Source: Gammaproteobacteria bacterium (GTDB lineage: Bacteria > Pseudomonadota > Gammaproteobacteria > Eutrophobiales > Eutrophobiaceae). Taken from it: a stretch of 28,227 nt of DNA. The notes beneath the pieces were generated by a model, which did not search any database, was not told where the DNA came from, and worked only from the letters and a program-made list of their open reading frames with translations. Each line of letters begins with the position of its first letter. Position 1 is the stretch's first letter. The stretch is taken from positions 1 to 28,227 of the forward strand of contig JACVQI010000028.1 in assembly GCA_015661095.1 (NCBI GenBank), read 5' to 3'. This document shows positions 1 through 7,532 of the stretch, piece after piece. Position numbers and translations under genes: made by a program.

Positions 1-87
1 GAAACGGGCGAATCCGGATTGACCTTACCGCGAGGTTTTTATCTCCGCGCCAGTTTCACACAGCAGATACTAGTGAGGAGATCGTAG
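1..87 (+). pseudogene. 3' end of a second mutH-like gene (partial, cut by window edge)
   Basis: Reading frame 1 gives 28 codons and a TAG stop at 85-87, encoding a MutH C-terminus (GLTLPRGFYLRASFT, then QQILVRRS). Bases 1-59 are identical to the reverse complement of 290-348, the 3' part of the complete mutH on the other strand. After that, similarity drops: over the next eight codons I count 17 of 24 matching bases, and the protein ends QQILVRRS instead of HEILERRKA. Because similarity persists in frame, this looks like the tail of a paralogous or duplicated mutH arranged tail to tail with the intact one. Whether the rest of the gene exists lies outside the window. The stop codon falls at the start of a palindromic repeat, so the original 3' end may have been replaced. 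An assembly fold-back at a contig end is an alternative, but does not explain the diverged continuation. Confidence 0.6.
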
Positions 88-114
88 GTTGGATTGAGCG
101 TAGCGAAATCCGAC
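88..114. repeat. REP-like palindrome 1 (GTTGGATT...AATCCGAC)
   Basis: An 8-bp stem with one G-U pair, 88-95 with 107-114, closes a 11-nt loop containing GAGCGTAGCG. Sequences of the general form GTAGGTTGGRTTGAGCG...AAYCC are familiar to me as intergenic palindromes in several proteobacterial genomes (from memory). It begins directly at the stop codon of the partial mutH-like frame. Confidence 0.55.
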
Positions 115-123
115 ATCAGTGAC

Positions 124-152
124 GGTGGGTTTCATTGCATTCAACCCACCCT
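124..152. repeat. REP-like palindrome 2 (GGTGGGTT...AACCCACC)
   Basis: A perfect 8-bp stem, 124-131 with 143-150, encloses an 11-nt loop. Bases 133-152 are the exact reverse complement of 6647-6666 (agggtgggttgaatgcaatg), so this is a dispersed element with two copies in opposite orientation in this window. No coding content. Confidence 0.65.
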
Positions 153-176
153 ACCCTTACTAGTGATGAGTCAGGT

Positions 177-262
177 GTGAGGGGTGAGGAGTAAAAAACG
201 ATGTAAGGGGTCAAGAGTGAGGTGTGAGGAGAAAATTATTCACCTCACTCCTCACCCCTCAC
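177..262. repeat. GTGAGGA-type repeat cluster with nested inverted repeats
   Basis: Bases 177-192 (gtgaggggtgaggagt) are exactly complementary to 247-262. Nested inside, 217-231 pairs with 241-255 (13 of 15 positions) around the 9-nt loop aaaattatt. The inner hairpin sits between the two convergent mutH stops and could end transcription in either direction, though no long T tract follows. Bases 241-255 (cacctcactcctcac) recur identically at 10987-11001, and the same purine-rich units occur at 6601-6630. Confidence 0.6.
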
Positions 263-939
263 GCCTTTCTCCTTTCAAGTATTTCATGCGTGAAACTGGC
301 GCGGAGATAAAAACCTCGCGGTAAGGTCAATCCGGATTCGCCCGTTTCCGTTTCGGTCCTGGTCAGGGCGCGGGCGTTCATGCCTTTGGGCCTGATCTGC
401 ATGACTTTGCCAAAGCGGGAATTGATGGCTGACAAATCGCCCATGTGGATCATCTCCATGATTTCCTCCCAGTCGGTGCGCAGATCCATTTCCTGGGCAA
501 CATCCGGACTCCAGAGAAAGGCATTGCCGAAACGTCTGGTGGCTAATGGTATGCCCGGATCGGCTTCAATGGGCACCCATAACACGCGGGCGAGCTTTTT
601 TCTTACATTGGAATGTTCCCAGGTTAAGTTCGTCAATCCGGTTAAGGGGACGATACAGACATAAGTGGATTCCTTCGGCCGGCCATGGCGATTGACCGGC
701 AAGGTTTTTAATTCGATGCCAAGCTGTGGAAAATCCGGCTCCGGTTTGCTCGCGGCGCTGGCGCCCAGATAACTCTCAACGGCTGTGCCTATCCAACCCT
801 TGGCATGTCGTTGCTGGCTGGGGATATCGGAATCGATAGTCTGTGCCAGTTGCGCCAGGGTCTTGCCGGCCAGTTGTGCTGCCCGATGCAGCAGTTCGGT
901 TTCCGAACCTGGTGGAGTTGCCGGTGTAAAGCTAATCAA
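259..939 (-). CDS. mutH: DNA mismatch repair endonuclease MutH
   Basis: This 226-residue protein is the hemimethylated-GATC nicking endonuclease that MutL activates in methyl-directed mismatch repair. The catalytic D-ExK motif is intact: D69 in PDF, then E76 and K78 in GIELKTLP, matching E. coli D70, E77 and K79. Length is also near the E. coli protein. The start is a TTG at 939-937 overlapping the TGA of glnD by four bases (TTGA), which points to translational coupling; no convincing ribosome binding site is seen. Placement behind glnD is unlike E. coli, where mutH stands apart. The 3' end is duplicated in inverted orientation at the left window edge. A MutH gene implies Dam methylation, but no dam gene lies here. 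Confidence 0.95.
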   Translation of the reverse strand: MISFTPATPPGSETELLHRAAQLAGKTLAQLAQTIDSDIPSQQRHAKGWIGTAVESYLGASAASKPEPDFPQLGIELKTLPVNRHGRPKESTYVCIVPLTGLTNLTWEHSNVRKKLARVLWVPIEADPGIPLATRRFGNAFLWSPDVAQEMDLRTDWEEIMEMIHMGDLSAINSRFGKVMQIRPKGMNARALTRTETETGESGLTLPRGFYLRASFTHEILERRKA

Positions 940-3590
940 TGGTGTTCGAGCGCATCGATGATCGTATCCCGCAGACTATCCAGTTTGGCCTGGTCAGTGA
1001 TCATCTTGTTGTCATGGTCGGTAATGAAAAATATATCCTCTACCTTTTCACCATAGGTCGCGATTTTTGCGTTCTGCAAACTGATGGCGCACGACTCCAT
1101 CGCCATGCCGATGCGGGACAGCAGTCCAACCCGGTCCGAGGCTATCACCTCCATGACGGTCCGGTTATTACTTTCATCCTGAGAAAACGACACAGTCGTG
1201 GCAATGGGAAAGTTTCGTAACTGCCGTTTTTCCATGCGGGAAATTTTTCTGATAGGTTTGTCGAGATTGGTGAGTTCCTGTAGCAGCATTTCCTTGATGG
1301 CATTGGTGCGTTCCCCGCCTTTGACGTGTTCGCCGGATTCTTCCAGGACAATGAAGGTGTCCAGTGTGTAACCATTATTGGAGGTGATAATACGGGCATC
1401 GACGATATTGAGTCGCAGATGATCCAGGGCCAGAGTCGAACGGGAGAATATGTTGTCATGATCGCGCATATATATAAAAATTCCTGTGCCACCCTTCATG
1501 CTTTCCTGTTGTATGGCGATTAGCGGCAGTTTGTCATCGTCTGTCCTGGCCATGGCCCGGGTCTGCCAGGCGATTTCATCGGGCGAATAACGGATAAAAT
1601 AATCATCACCCAATGTTGCCCAGAATACTTCGATTTCCCGGCCGTTAATGATTGCTTGTCCCAGCATTTCCAGTGCTGATCGTTTTACTTCAGCGATACG
1701 GTCGGCCTTGTCAATCGGATTTTCCAGTCCGCGCCGCAAGGCGTGCAGGGTTTTATTATAAAGCTCGGCCATGAGCGAACTTTTCCAGTTATTCCACATT
1801 TTCGGGTTGGTACCGCAGATGTCAGCGACGGTGAGCAGGTAGAGGTATTGCAGGTGCATCACGTCGCCGATCCGTGAGGCGAAATAGTTGATCACTTCCG
1901 GATCATTAATATCTTTTCGCTGCGCCGTTTTGGCCATAATCAGGTGGTTGTAAACCAGCCAGGCGACGAGTTTGGAGTCAAAATCAGGTAACTGGTGTTT
2001 TTTGCAGAAGGCCAGCGCATCTTCCGCGCCCAGTTCGGAATGGTGGCCGCCGCGGCCCTTAGCGATATCATGAAAGATTGCGCCCAGGTATAACAATTCG
2101 CGTTTCGGGATGGTTTGCAGGATCTCCCCGCACAAGGGAAATTGCCGGGAAAAATCAGGGTTGGTGAATTGCCGCAGGTTTCTGACGACAAACAGGATAT
2201 GTTCATCGACGGTATAGACGTGGAACAGATCAAATTGCATCAACCCCTCGATTTTAGCAAACACCGGCAAATACGCGCACAACACGCCGTAACGATGCAT
2301 GCGCCGCAGCTCGGTCCCCACGAAGCGCGGTTGCTTCAGTATTTCCATGAACAAGCTCTTGTTACGAATGTCATTCCGGAAATCATCGTCGATCGTATTG
2401 ACCGATTCGCGTATCAGCCGGATAGTGCTGGCGCGCACTCCTTTTAATCCGGGGGTCTGCTGCATCAGCAAAAACAATTCCAGCAATGCGAACGGGTATC
2501 GTTTGAATATCCCCTTGTTGCTGGCTTCCAGAAAGTCGTTGCGTTTATTGAAGCGTTTATTCAATGGTTTGATTTTTTCCTTGCGGGCGTAAATTATCGC
2601 CTCCTGGAAATGCTGTAACAGTATTTCATTCAGCAAGTTCAGTTCACGCACGGTCCGGTAATATATTTTCATGAACTGCTCGATGGCGGAATTGTCATTC
2701 GATTCATATCCGAACACCCTGGCGACATTCCGCTGCTGATCGAAGGATAGCCGGTCTTCGCGACGGCCAGTCAGCATATGCAGGGCAAAACGGACGCGCC
2801 AGAGAAACGCCCGGCCGGTATTCAAGGCATCATATTCGCTATCGGTCAGGAAGCCATAGGCTTTAAGTTCACGCAACCGTCTGGCGCCGAAATGGCGTTT
2901 GGCTACCCAGTCGATGACCTGGATATCGCGTAAACCCCCCGGGCCTTCCTTGATATTGGGTTCAAGATTGTGTTCGGTATCGTCGTATTTCTGGTGGCGG
3001 GTTTGCTGTTCGGAGAATTTCGCTTCGAAAAATTTCCGCGTGGGCCAGATCTTGTCAGGTCCGGTCAGCTTGCACATCGCGTCGAACAATTCCTGGTTGC
3101 CTGTTATCAGACGTGATTCCATGATATTGGTAGCCACGGTGATGTCGGCCCTGGCCTGGTTCAGACATTCCTTGACCGTGCGTACACTGGAGCCGACTTC
3201 CAGACCGATGTCCCAGAGGAAAGTCAGGAACATAGCCAGATTTGCCTTGCTCTCAGGATCCGGCCGTGGCTGGGTCAGGATCATGATATCTATATCCGAG
3301 TGCGGGTGTAATTCACGACGGCCGTAACCACCGACGGCCAGCAGAGCCAGTTCATTACTGTTGATATACGTTTGCCAGGCATGGGTGAGTAACTGGTCGA
3401 TAAACCAGGCGCGCTTGTACAATATGTCCTTGATAGGATTGCCAGCCACGAAATTTTCAATCAGGATCTGGTTGGCATTGATAATTTGATCCTTGTAGAC
3501 AGCCACCGTTGTGGCCCCACTCGCCAGGTTATCGGCAAACTCCTGCGCGTCGAACAGTTTCGTGTCGATTATGTGTTGTTCCCAGTCCAT
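936..3590 (-). CDS. glnD: [Protein-PII] uridylyltransferase / uridylyl-removing enzyme GlnD
   Basis: GlnD senses glutamine and adds UMP to or removes it from the PII proteins GlnB/GlnK, thereby setting glutamine synthetase activity and nitrogen gene expression. At 884 residues it is close to E. coli (890). The nucleotidyltransferase motif GGYGRRELHPHSDIDIMI lies at residues 87-104, the GlnD linker region follows, the HD hydrolase site is visible as FHDIAKGRGGHH (H507-D508, H516-H517), and two ACT domains occupy roughly 700-780 and 810-884. The ATG start is three bases past the map stop, so map, glnD and mutH form one operon. No frameshift or missing key residue was seen. Confidence 0.97.
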   Translation of the reverse strand: MDWEQHIIDTKLFDAQEFADNLASGATTVAVYKDQIINANQILIENFVAGNPIKDILYKRAWFIDQLLTHAWQTYINSNELALLAVGGYGRRELHPHSDIDIMILTQPRPDPESKANLAMFLTFLWDIGLEVGSSVRTVKECLNQARADITVATNIMESRLITGNQELFDAMCKLTGPDKIWPTRKFFEAKFSEQQTRHQKYDDTEHNLEPNIKEGPGGLRDIQVIDWVAKRHFGARRLRELKAYGFLTDSEYDALNTGRAFLWRVRFALHMLTGRREDRLSFDQQRNVARVFGYESNDNSAIEQFMKIYYRTVRELNLLNEILLQHFQEAIIYARKEKIKPLNKRFNKRNDFLEASNKGIFKRYPFALLELFLLMQQTPGLKGVRASTIRLIRESVNTIDDDFRNDIRNKSLFMEILKQPRFVGTELRRMHRYGVLCAYLPVFAKIEGLMQFDLFHVYTVDEHILFVVRNLRQFTNPDFSRQFPLCGEILQTIPKRELLYLGAIFHDIAKGRGGHHSELGAEDALAFCKKHQLPDFDSKLVAWLVYNHLIMAKTAQRKDINDPEVINYFASRIGDVMHLQYLYLLTVADICGTNPKMWNNWKSSLMAELYNKTLHALRRGLENPIDKADRIAEVKRSALEMLGQAIINGREIEVFWATLGDDYFIRYSPDEIAWQTRAMARTDDDKLPLIAIQQESMKGGTGIFIYMRDHDNIFSRSTLALDHLRLNIVDARIITSNNGYTLDTFIVLEESGEHVKGGERTNAIKEMLLQELTNLDKPIRKISRMEKRQLRNFPIATTVSFSQDESNNRTVMEVIASDRVGLLSRIGMAMESCAISLQNAKIATYGEKVEDIFFITDHDNKMITDQAKLDSLRDTIIDALEHH

Positions 3591-3593
3591 TAA

Positions 3594-4361
3594 CTATATA
3601 TCCTCACCAGGCCGCAGCGTCAGGACTTCATAGCCGTCGTTCGTAACGAGAACGGTATGTTCCCATTGCGCGGACAGTGATCGGTCCTTGGTGACGACGG
3701 TCCAGTTGTCCGGCAGCAGTTTGACATGGCGTTTGCCGGCATTAATCATGGGTTCAACCGTGAATGTCATCCCCGGCACCAGGTTCATGCCCGTGCCTTT
3801 CTCGCCGTAATGCAGGACTTGCGGTTCTTCGTGAAAATTTCTGCCTATGCCGTGGCCGCAATACTCCCTGACTACCGAACAATTCCGTGTTTCGGCGTAA
3901 AATTGTATGGCATGACCGATATCCCCCAAAGTCACCCCCGGCTTGATCATACGAATGCCGGTGCGCATGCATTCGTAGGTGATTTCAGTCAGGCGTCTGG
4001 CACGGATCGAGGCTTGATCCAGCATGAACATCATACTGGTGTCGCCGTGAAAGCCGTCTTTGATGACGGTAATATCGATGTTGATGATATCGCTATCCTT
4101 AAGTTTCCTGTCACTGGGAATACCATGGCAGACGACGTGGTTCAGCGAGGTGCAGATAGATTTCGGAAAGCCCTTGTAGTTGAGCGGGGCCGGAATCGCC
4201 TGTTGTACATTGACGATGTAATCATGACAGATCTGATCCAGTTGTTCCGTCGTAACGCCGGTTCGTACATGAGGACCAATCATCTGCAGTACCTCCGCGG
4301 CCAGGCGGCAGGCGTTCCGCATTTTTTCGATTTCCTCGGCTGTTTTTATGGAAACTGGCAT
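3594..4361 (-). CDS. map: Type I methionine aminopeptidase
   Basis: This 255-residue cytosolic enzyme removes the initiator methionine from nascent proteins. The five metal ligands of the family are present: D96 (NIDIT), D107 (GDTS), H170 (CGHGIGR), E203 (TVEPMI) and E234 (QWEHT), each one position below the E. coli numbering. The ATG at 4361 starts the minus-strand operon and faces rpsB across a 225-bp divergent gap, the conserved proteobacterial arrangement. No strong ribosome binding site or clear sigma-70 promoter for map could be picked out in the gap. Confidence 0.97.
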   Translation of the reverse strand: MPVSIKTAEEIEKMRNACRLAAEVLQMIGPHVRTGVTTEQLDQICHDYIVNVQQAIPAPLNYKGFPKSICTSLNHVVCHGIPSDRKLKDSDIINIDITVIKDGFHGDTSMMFMLDQASIRARRLTEITYECMRTGIRMIKPGVTLGDIGHAIQFYAETRNCSVVREYCGHGIGRNFHEEPQVLHYGEKGTGMNLVPGMTFTVEPMINAGKRHVKLLPDNWTVVTKDRSLSAQWEHTVLVTNDGYEVLTLRPGEDI

Positions 4362-4445
4362 GTTTTATCGGGAATTCAGGTGAAATTTTTGTTTTGATCA
4401 GAGCGGCGTTATTCCGAAGTCAGTCGCATCAGCCAGAAGAAAAAT

Positions 4446-4474
4446 TTGTTGCATCGTGTCATCTATGGTATAAA
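4446..4474 (+). promoter_or_regulatory. Predicted sigma-70 promoter of the rpsB-tsf operon
   Basis: TTGTTG (4446-4451) and TATAAA (4469-4474) are separated by exactly 17 bp. The bases just after the -10 box are GC-rich (GCGCCCGCG), as in stringently controlled ribosomal promoters. Transcription would begin near 4481, leaving a leader of about 105 nt before rpsB. Confidence 0.6.
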
Positions 4475-4480
4475 GCGCCC

Positions 4481-4586
4481 GCGATTTACGCAATCTAAAC
4501 TCACACGTGTATTATCACCGCATACGGGGTGCCACCAGGTCGGTATGCGAGATACGCGTGATTTTTAACCCCAACGGAGTATAAAA
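4481..4586 (+). promoter_or_regulatory. rpsB leader RNA, candidate S2 autoregulatory region
   Basis: The untranslated leader contains a 7-bp stem (4519-4525 with 4543-4549, CGCATAC/GTATGCG) enclosing the G-rich sequence ggggtgccaccaggtcg, followed by gatacgcg. The ribosome binding site GGAG (4576-4579) lies seven bases from the ATG. In gammaproteobacteria S2 is known to repress its own operon through the rpsB 5' untranslated region. That this structure does so is inferred from position and fold only. Confidence 0.4.
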
Positions 4587-5699
4587 ATGTCAACAGTCAC
4601 CATGCGTGAAATGCTGGAGGCGGGCGTACATTTCGGGCATCAGACCCGTTATTGGAATCCGCAGATGGCCCCCTACCTATTCGGTCAACGTAACAAAATC
4701 CACATTATCAATCTGGAAAAAACCCTGCCGTTGTTCAATGATGCGGTGAATTTCATCGGTAAACTGGCGGCCAGGAAGGCGACTATCCTGTTTGTCGGCA
4801 CCAAGCAGGCAGCACAGAAAATAATCCAGGAAGAAGCCTTGCGCTGCGGTATGCCTTTTGTCAACAAGCGCTGGTTGGGTGGGTTGCTTACCAATTATAA
4901 AACCGTACGGCAATCCATTAATCGCCTCAAGACCCTGGAGGAAATGAATACCAACGGCAGCATCGAGCGCATGAGCAAGAAAGAAGCCTTACAGCTTGCG
5001 CGGGAATTAAATAAATTACAGGTCAACCTTTCCGGCATCAAGGATATGCCGGGTATACCCGATGCCATGGTCGTCATCGATGTTGGCTATGAAAATATAG
5101 CCATCAGCGAGGCCTCGAAACTGGGGATACCGGTGGTCGGCGTGGTGGACAGCAATAACAGCCCGAAGGGTATCGATTACATCATCCCGGGCAATGATGA
5201 CGCGATACGTTCCATACGTCTGTATGTTAAAACACTGGCGGATACCATCATCGATGGGCGCGGCTCGGTCGCGCAGTTGATGGGTGAAGGTGGAGCGGAT
5301 GAGTTCGTGGAACTGGATGAAACCGGCGCCCCGATCCTGGAGGATAAGAAGAGCCGGCGTCAGGAACGCAAGGTCACCAGAAAGAAGGCGACCAGGATTA
5401 CGGTGAAGTCCGGCACTATCGAAGGTGATGAGGATATGCTCAGCAGCGATACTGAAGTGCCTTCCGGCCCTGCCTCGGGCCCGGAGGATCAGGCAGTTAA
5501 GGCTTCGGCTGATGCGACCACCCCAGGTGTCGATATTACCGACAAGCCGGCAACTGAAGCGAAAGATAAATCCAAAACTGTCCGCAAGGATGCCAGGACT
5601 AAGACGACCACCGCCAAAAAACCGACCATCAGTAAAAAGCCCGCGAAAAAGGTTGCCGGAAAAACCGTAACTGGTGGCAAAACCGGTGACAAGAAATAA
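4587..5699 (+). CDS. rpsB: 30S ribosomal protein S2 with long Lys/Ala-rich C-terminal extension
   Basis: Residues 1 to about 240 are a canonical S2 (MREMLEAGVHFGHQTRYWNP, the FVNKRWLGGLLTN segment, GIPVVGVVDSN), which binds the 30S head-body junction. E. coli S2 has 241 residues; this protein has 370. The additional ~125 residues are low complexity: an acidic stretch at 234-252, a basic patch (KKSRRQERKVTRKKATR) from 254, an acidic middle with S, P and D, then a lysine/alanine/threonine tail containing KKPTISKKPAKKVAGK and ending GDKK, reminiscent of histone H1 tails. The frame is open throughout, and tsf follows 11 bp after the stop, so the tail is not a frameshift product. S2 tails occur in some bacterial lineages, but one this long is unusual for a gammaproteobacterium to my knowledge. 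Confidence 0.96.
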   Translation: MSTVTMREMLEAGVHFGHQTRYWNPQMAPYLFGQRNKIHIINLEKTLPLFNDAVNFIGKLAARKATILFVGTKQAAQKIIQEEALRCGMPFVNKRWLGGLLTNYKTVRQSINRLKTLEEMNTNGSIERMSKKEALQLARELNKLQVNLSGIKDMPGIPDAMVVIDVGYENIAISEASKLGIPVVGVVDSNNSPKGIDYIIPGNDDAIRSIRLYVKTLADTIIDGRGSVAQLMGEGGADEFVELDETGAPILEDKKSRRQERKVTRKKATRITVKSGTIEGDEDMLSSDTEVPSGPASGPEDQAVKASADATTPGVDITDKPATEAKDKSKTVRKDARTKTTTAKKPTISKKPAKKVAGKTVTGGKTGDKK

Positions 5700-5710
5700 A
5701 GGAAGCCGCT

Positions 5711-6598
5711 ATGACTATTTCAGCAACCATGGTTAAGGAATTACGCGAACGGACCGGGGCCGGCATGATGGAATGCAAAAAGGCCCTGGAGGAGACCGGT
5801 GGCAATATCGAGGGGGCCATCGAGTCCATGCGTAAATCAGGTGTCGCCAAGGCGGCTAAAAAGTCAGGCCGTATCGCAGCGGAAGGGATTATTTTAATCA
5901 GGCAGTCAGATGATAGTAATGAATCCATCATCCTGGAAGTCAATTGCGAGACGGATTTCGTCGCCAAGGATGAGAATTTCCGGTCGTTCGCGGCAGCCGT
6001 CGCCGACAGTGTCCTGGCCACGAAACCTGCCAATCTGGAGGTACTGTCGAAATTGCCGCTGACGGGTGTCGCGGGCCGGACTGTTGAGGCGGCCCGTCTG
6101 CAACTGGTAGCGAAGATAGGTGAGAATATCGGGCTACGCCGCTTTCAGGTATTAACCACCAGCGGTGATTTTCCCGGGAGTTATACCCATGGTACGCGCA
6201 TTGGTGTGCTGGTCGATCTACAGGGCGGTGACATGGATCTAGCCCGGGATATCGCCATGCATATCGCTGCCAGCCGGCCCGTCTGTATCGCCGTGGCGGA
6301 TGTACCGCGGGATTTACTGGAGCAGGAGAAGAGAATTTTTACCAGCCAGGCGCAGGACAGCGGCAAACCACCGGAAATTATTGAAAAAATGGTAACCGGC
6401 CGGATCCAGAAATATCTGAATGATATTACCTTGCTGGGCCAACCCTTTATCAAGGATCCGGACCAGTCGGTCGGGAAATTGCTGGCCGCCAGAAAGGCCG
6501 CGGTGTTGAGTTTCATACGCTATGAAGTGGGTGAAGGGATCGAGAAAAAAGTCGATAATTTCGCCGCGGAAGTCATGGCGCAGGCAGGCATTAAATAA
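5711..6598 (+). CDS. tsf: Translation elongation factor Ts
   Basis: EF-Ts is the nucleotide exchange factor that releases GDP from EF-Tu. The N-terminal UBA-like segment (LRERTGAGMMECKKALEE) and the EF-Tu contact motif TDFVAKDENF at residues 81-90 are intact. At 295 residues it is slightly longer than the E. coli protein (283). It is co-transcribed with rpsB, 11 bp downstream, with AAGGAAG ahead of the ATG. A repeat array begins two bases past the stop codon. Confidence 0.97.
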   Translation: MTISATMVKELRERTGAGMMECKKALEETGGNIEGAIESMRKSGVAKAAKKSGRIAAEGIILIRQSDDSNESIILEVNCETDFVAKDENFRSFAAAVADSVLATKPANLEVLSKLPLTGVAGRTVEAARLQLVAKIGENIGLRRFQVLTTSGDFPGSYTHGTRIGVLVDLQGGDMDLARDIAMHIAASRPVCIAVADVPRDLLEQEKRIFTSQAQDSGKPPEIIEKMVTGRIQKYLNDITLLGQPFIKDPDQSVGKLLAARKAAVLSFIRYEVGEGIEKKVDNFAAEVMAQAGIK

Positions 6599-6600
6599 AA

Positions 6601-6666
6601 GTGAGGAGTGAAGAGTGAGGAGTGAGGAGGAGTTAGCAGCAGATGCAGGGTGGGTTGAATGCAATG
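6601..6666. repeat. Repeat insertion between tsf and pyrH
   Basis: Bases 6601-6630 are a purine-rich array of GTGAGGA-like units. They are followed by 6647-6666, an exact inverted copy of 133-152. The second half of the palindrome is degenerate here (caccccc rather than aacccacc). Together these fill most of the 115-bp tsf/pyrH gap. A TATACT at 6694-6699 could be a -10 box for pyrH, but no matching -35 was found. Confidence 0.6.
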
Positions 6667-6713
6667 CACCCCCTTCATTATTCGAATTTTAAATATACTA
6701 ATGAGAATTACGC

Positions 6714-7439
6714 TTGCCGAAAACAACGGATTTTAAATATCGCAGAATACTGCTGAAACTGAGTGGCGAGGCCCTGATGGGCGGAGCCAGTTACGGTATT
6801 GATCCCACAGTCATAAAAAGGATTGCCGCGGAAATCGGTGAACTCAATCAGGGCGGCGCTGAAATCGCAATCGTGATCGGCGCCGGTAATATCTTCCGTG
6901 GCGCCGGCCTTGCCGCCGCGGGCATGGATCGCGTGACGGCCGATCATATGGGCATGCTGGCCACGGTCATGAATTCCCTGGCTTTACAGGATTCCCTGGA
7001 ACAATTGGGCATGTACGCGCGGGTCATGTCGGCCATCGTCATACACGAAGTTTGCGAGGATTACATCCGCAGACGGGCAGTCCGCCACCTGGAAAAGGGG
7101 CGGGTGGTTATCTTTGCCGGAGGCACCGGCAATCCTTTCTTTACCACGGATTCGGCAGCCAGTCTCAGAGCCATAGAAATCGGGGCCGATTTGTTCATCA
7201 AGGCAACCAAGGTGGATGGCATCTATTCCGCCGATCCGAAGCGCGATAAAAACGCCAAACGCTATGATCGATTGAGTTATGATGAAGTGATTGAACGCAA
7301 GCTGGGTATCATGGATACAACGGCTATCGTGTTATGCCGGGAAAACCGGATGCCACTGCGGGTGTTGGACATGATGCAACCGGGTGCGTTAATGCGCGCG
7401 GCACAGGGATTTAACGAAGGTACCTTTGTCACACTATGA
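6714..7439 (+). CDS. pyrH: UMP kinase
   Basis: PyrH phosphorylates UMP to UDP for pyrimidine nucleotide synthesis; the bacterial enzyme belongs to the amino acid kinase fold. The 241 residues equal the E. coli length, with KLSGEALMGG near the N-terminus, DHMGMLATVMNSLA, and GTGNPFFTTDSAA. The start must be the TTG at 6714: an in-frame stop lies at 6702-6704 and no ATG follows before the kinase core. A weak GAG element lies about eight bases upstream. It is separated from tsf by a repeat-filled gap, so it may depend on read-through. Confidence 0.96.
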   Translation: MPKTTDFKYRRILLKLSGEALMGGASYGIDPTVIKRIAAEIGELNQGGAEIAIVIGAGNIFRGAGLAAAGMDRVTADHMGMLATVMNSLALQDSLEQLGMYARVMSAIVIHEVCEDYIRRRAVRHLEKGRVVIFAGGTGNPFFTTDSAASLRAIEIGADLFIKATKVDGIYSADPKRDKNAKRYDRLSYDEVIERKLGIMDTTAIVLCRENRMPLRVLDMMQPGALMRAAQGFNEGTFVTL

Positions 7440-7532
7440 AGCTGCTGGCGACATGCCGCAAGCGGCAGGTAATCGGTTTTATGGCAGTTAAACCAGTCAA
7501 TGGTTACCAGTAGCTCTGCTAAGGAGTCAACA

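Noticed and set aside
177..262. CRISPR array
   Set aside because: Units are short, overlapping and irregular, with no unique spacers of constant size and no cas genes.
3726..4397. Long open frame of 223 codons on the strand opposite map
   Set aside because: It is antisense to a gene with every catalytic residue, lacks recognisable domains and reflects codon bias.
6701..6736. ATG-initiated 11-codon frame overlapping the pyrH start
   Set aside because: No ribosome binding site and no reason to prefer it; probably chance.
7454..7467. Rho-independent terminator after pyrH
   Set aside because: The TGCCG/CGGCA stem is short and no T tract follows directly; frr is normally co-expressed.
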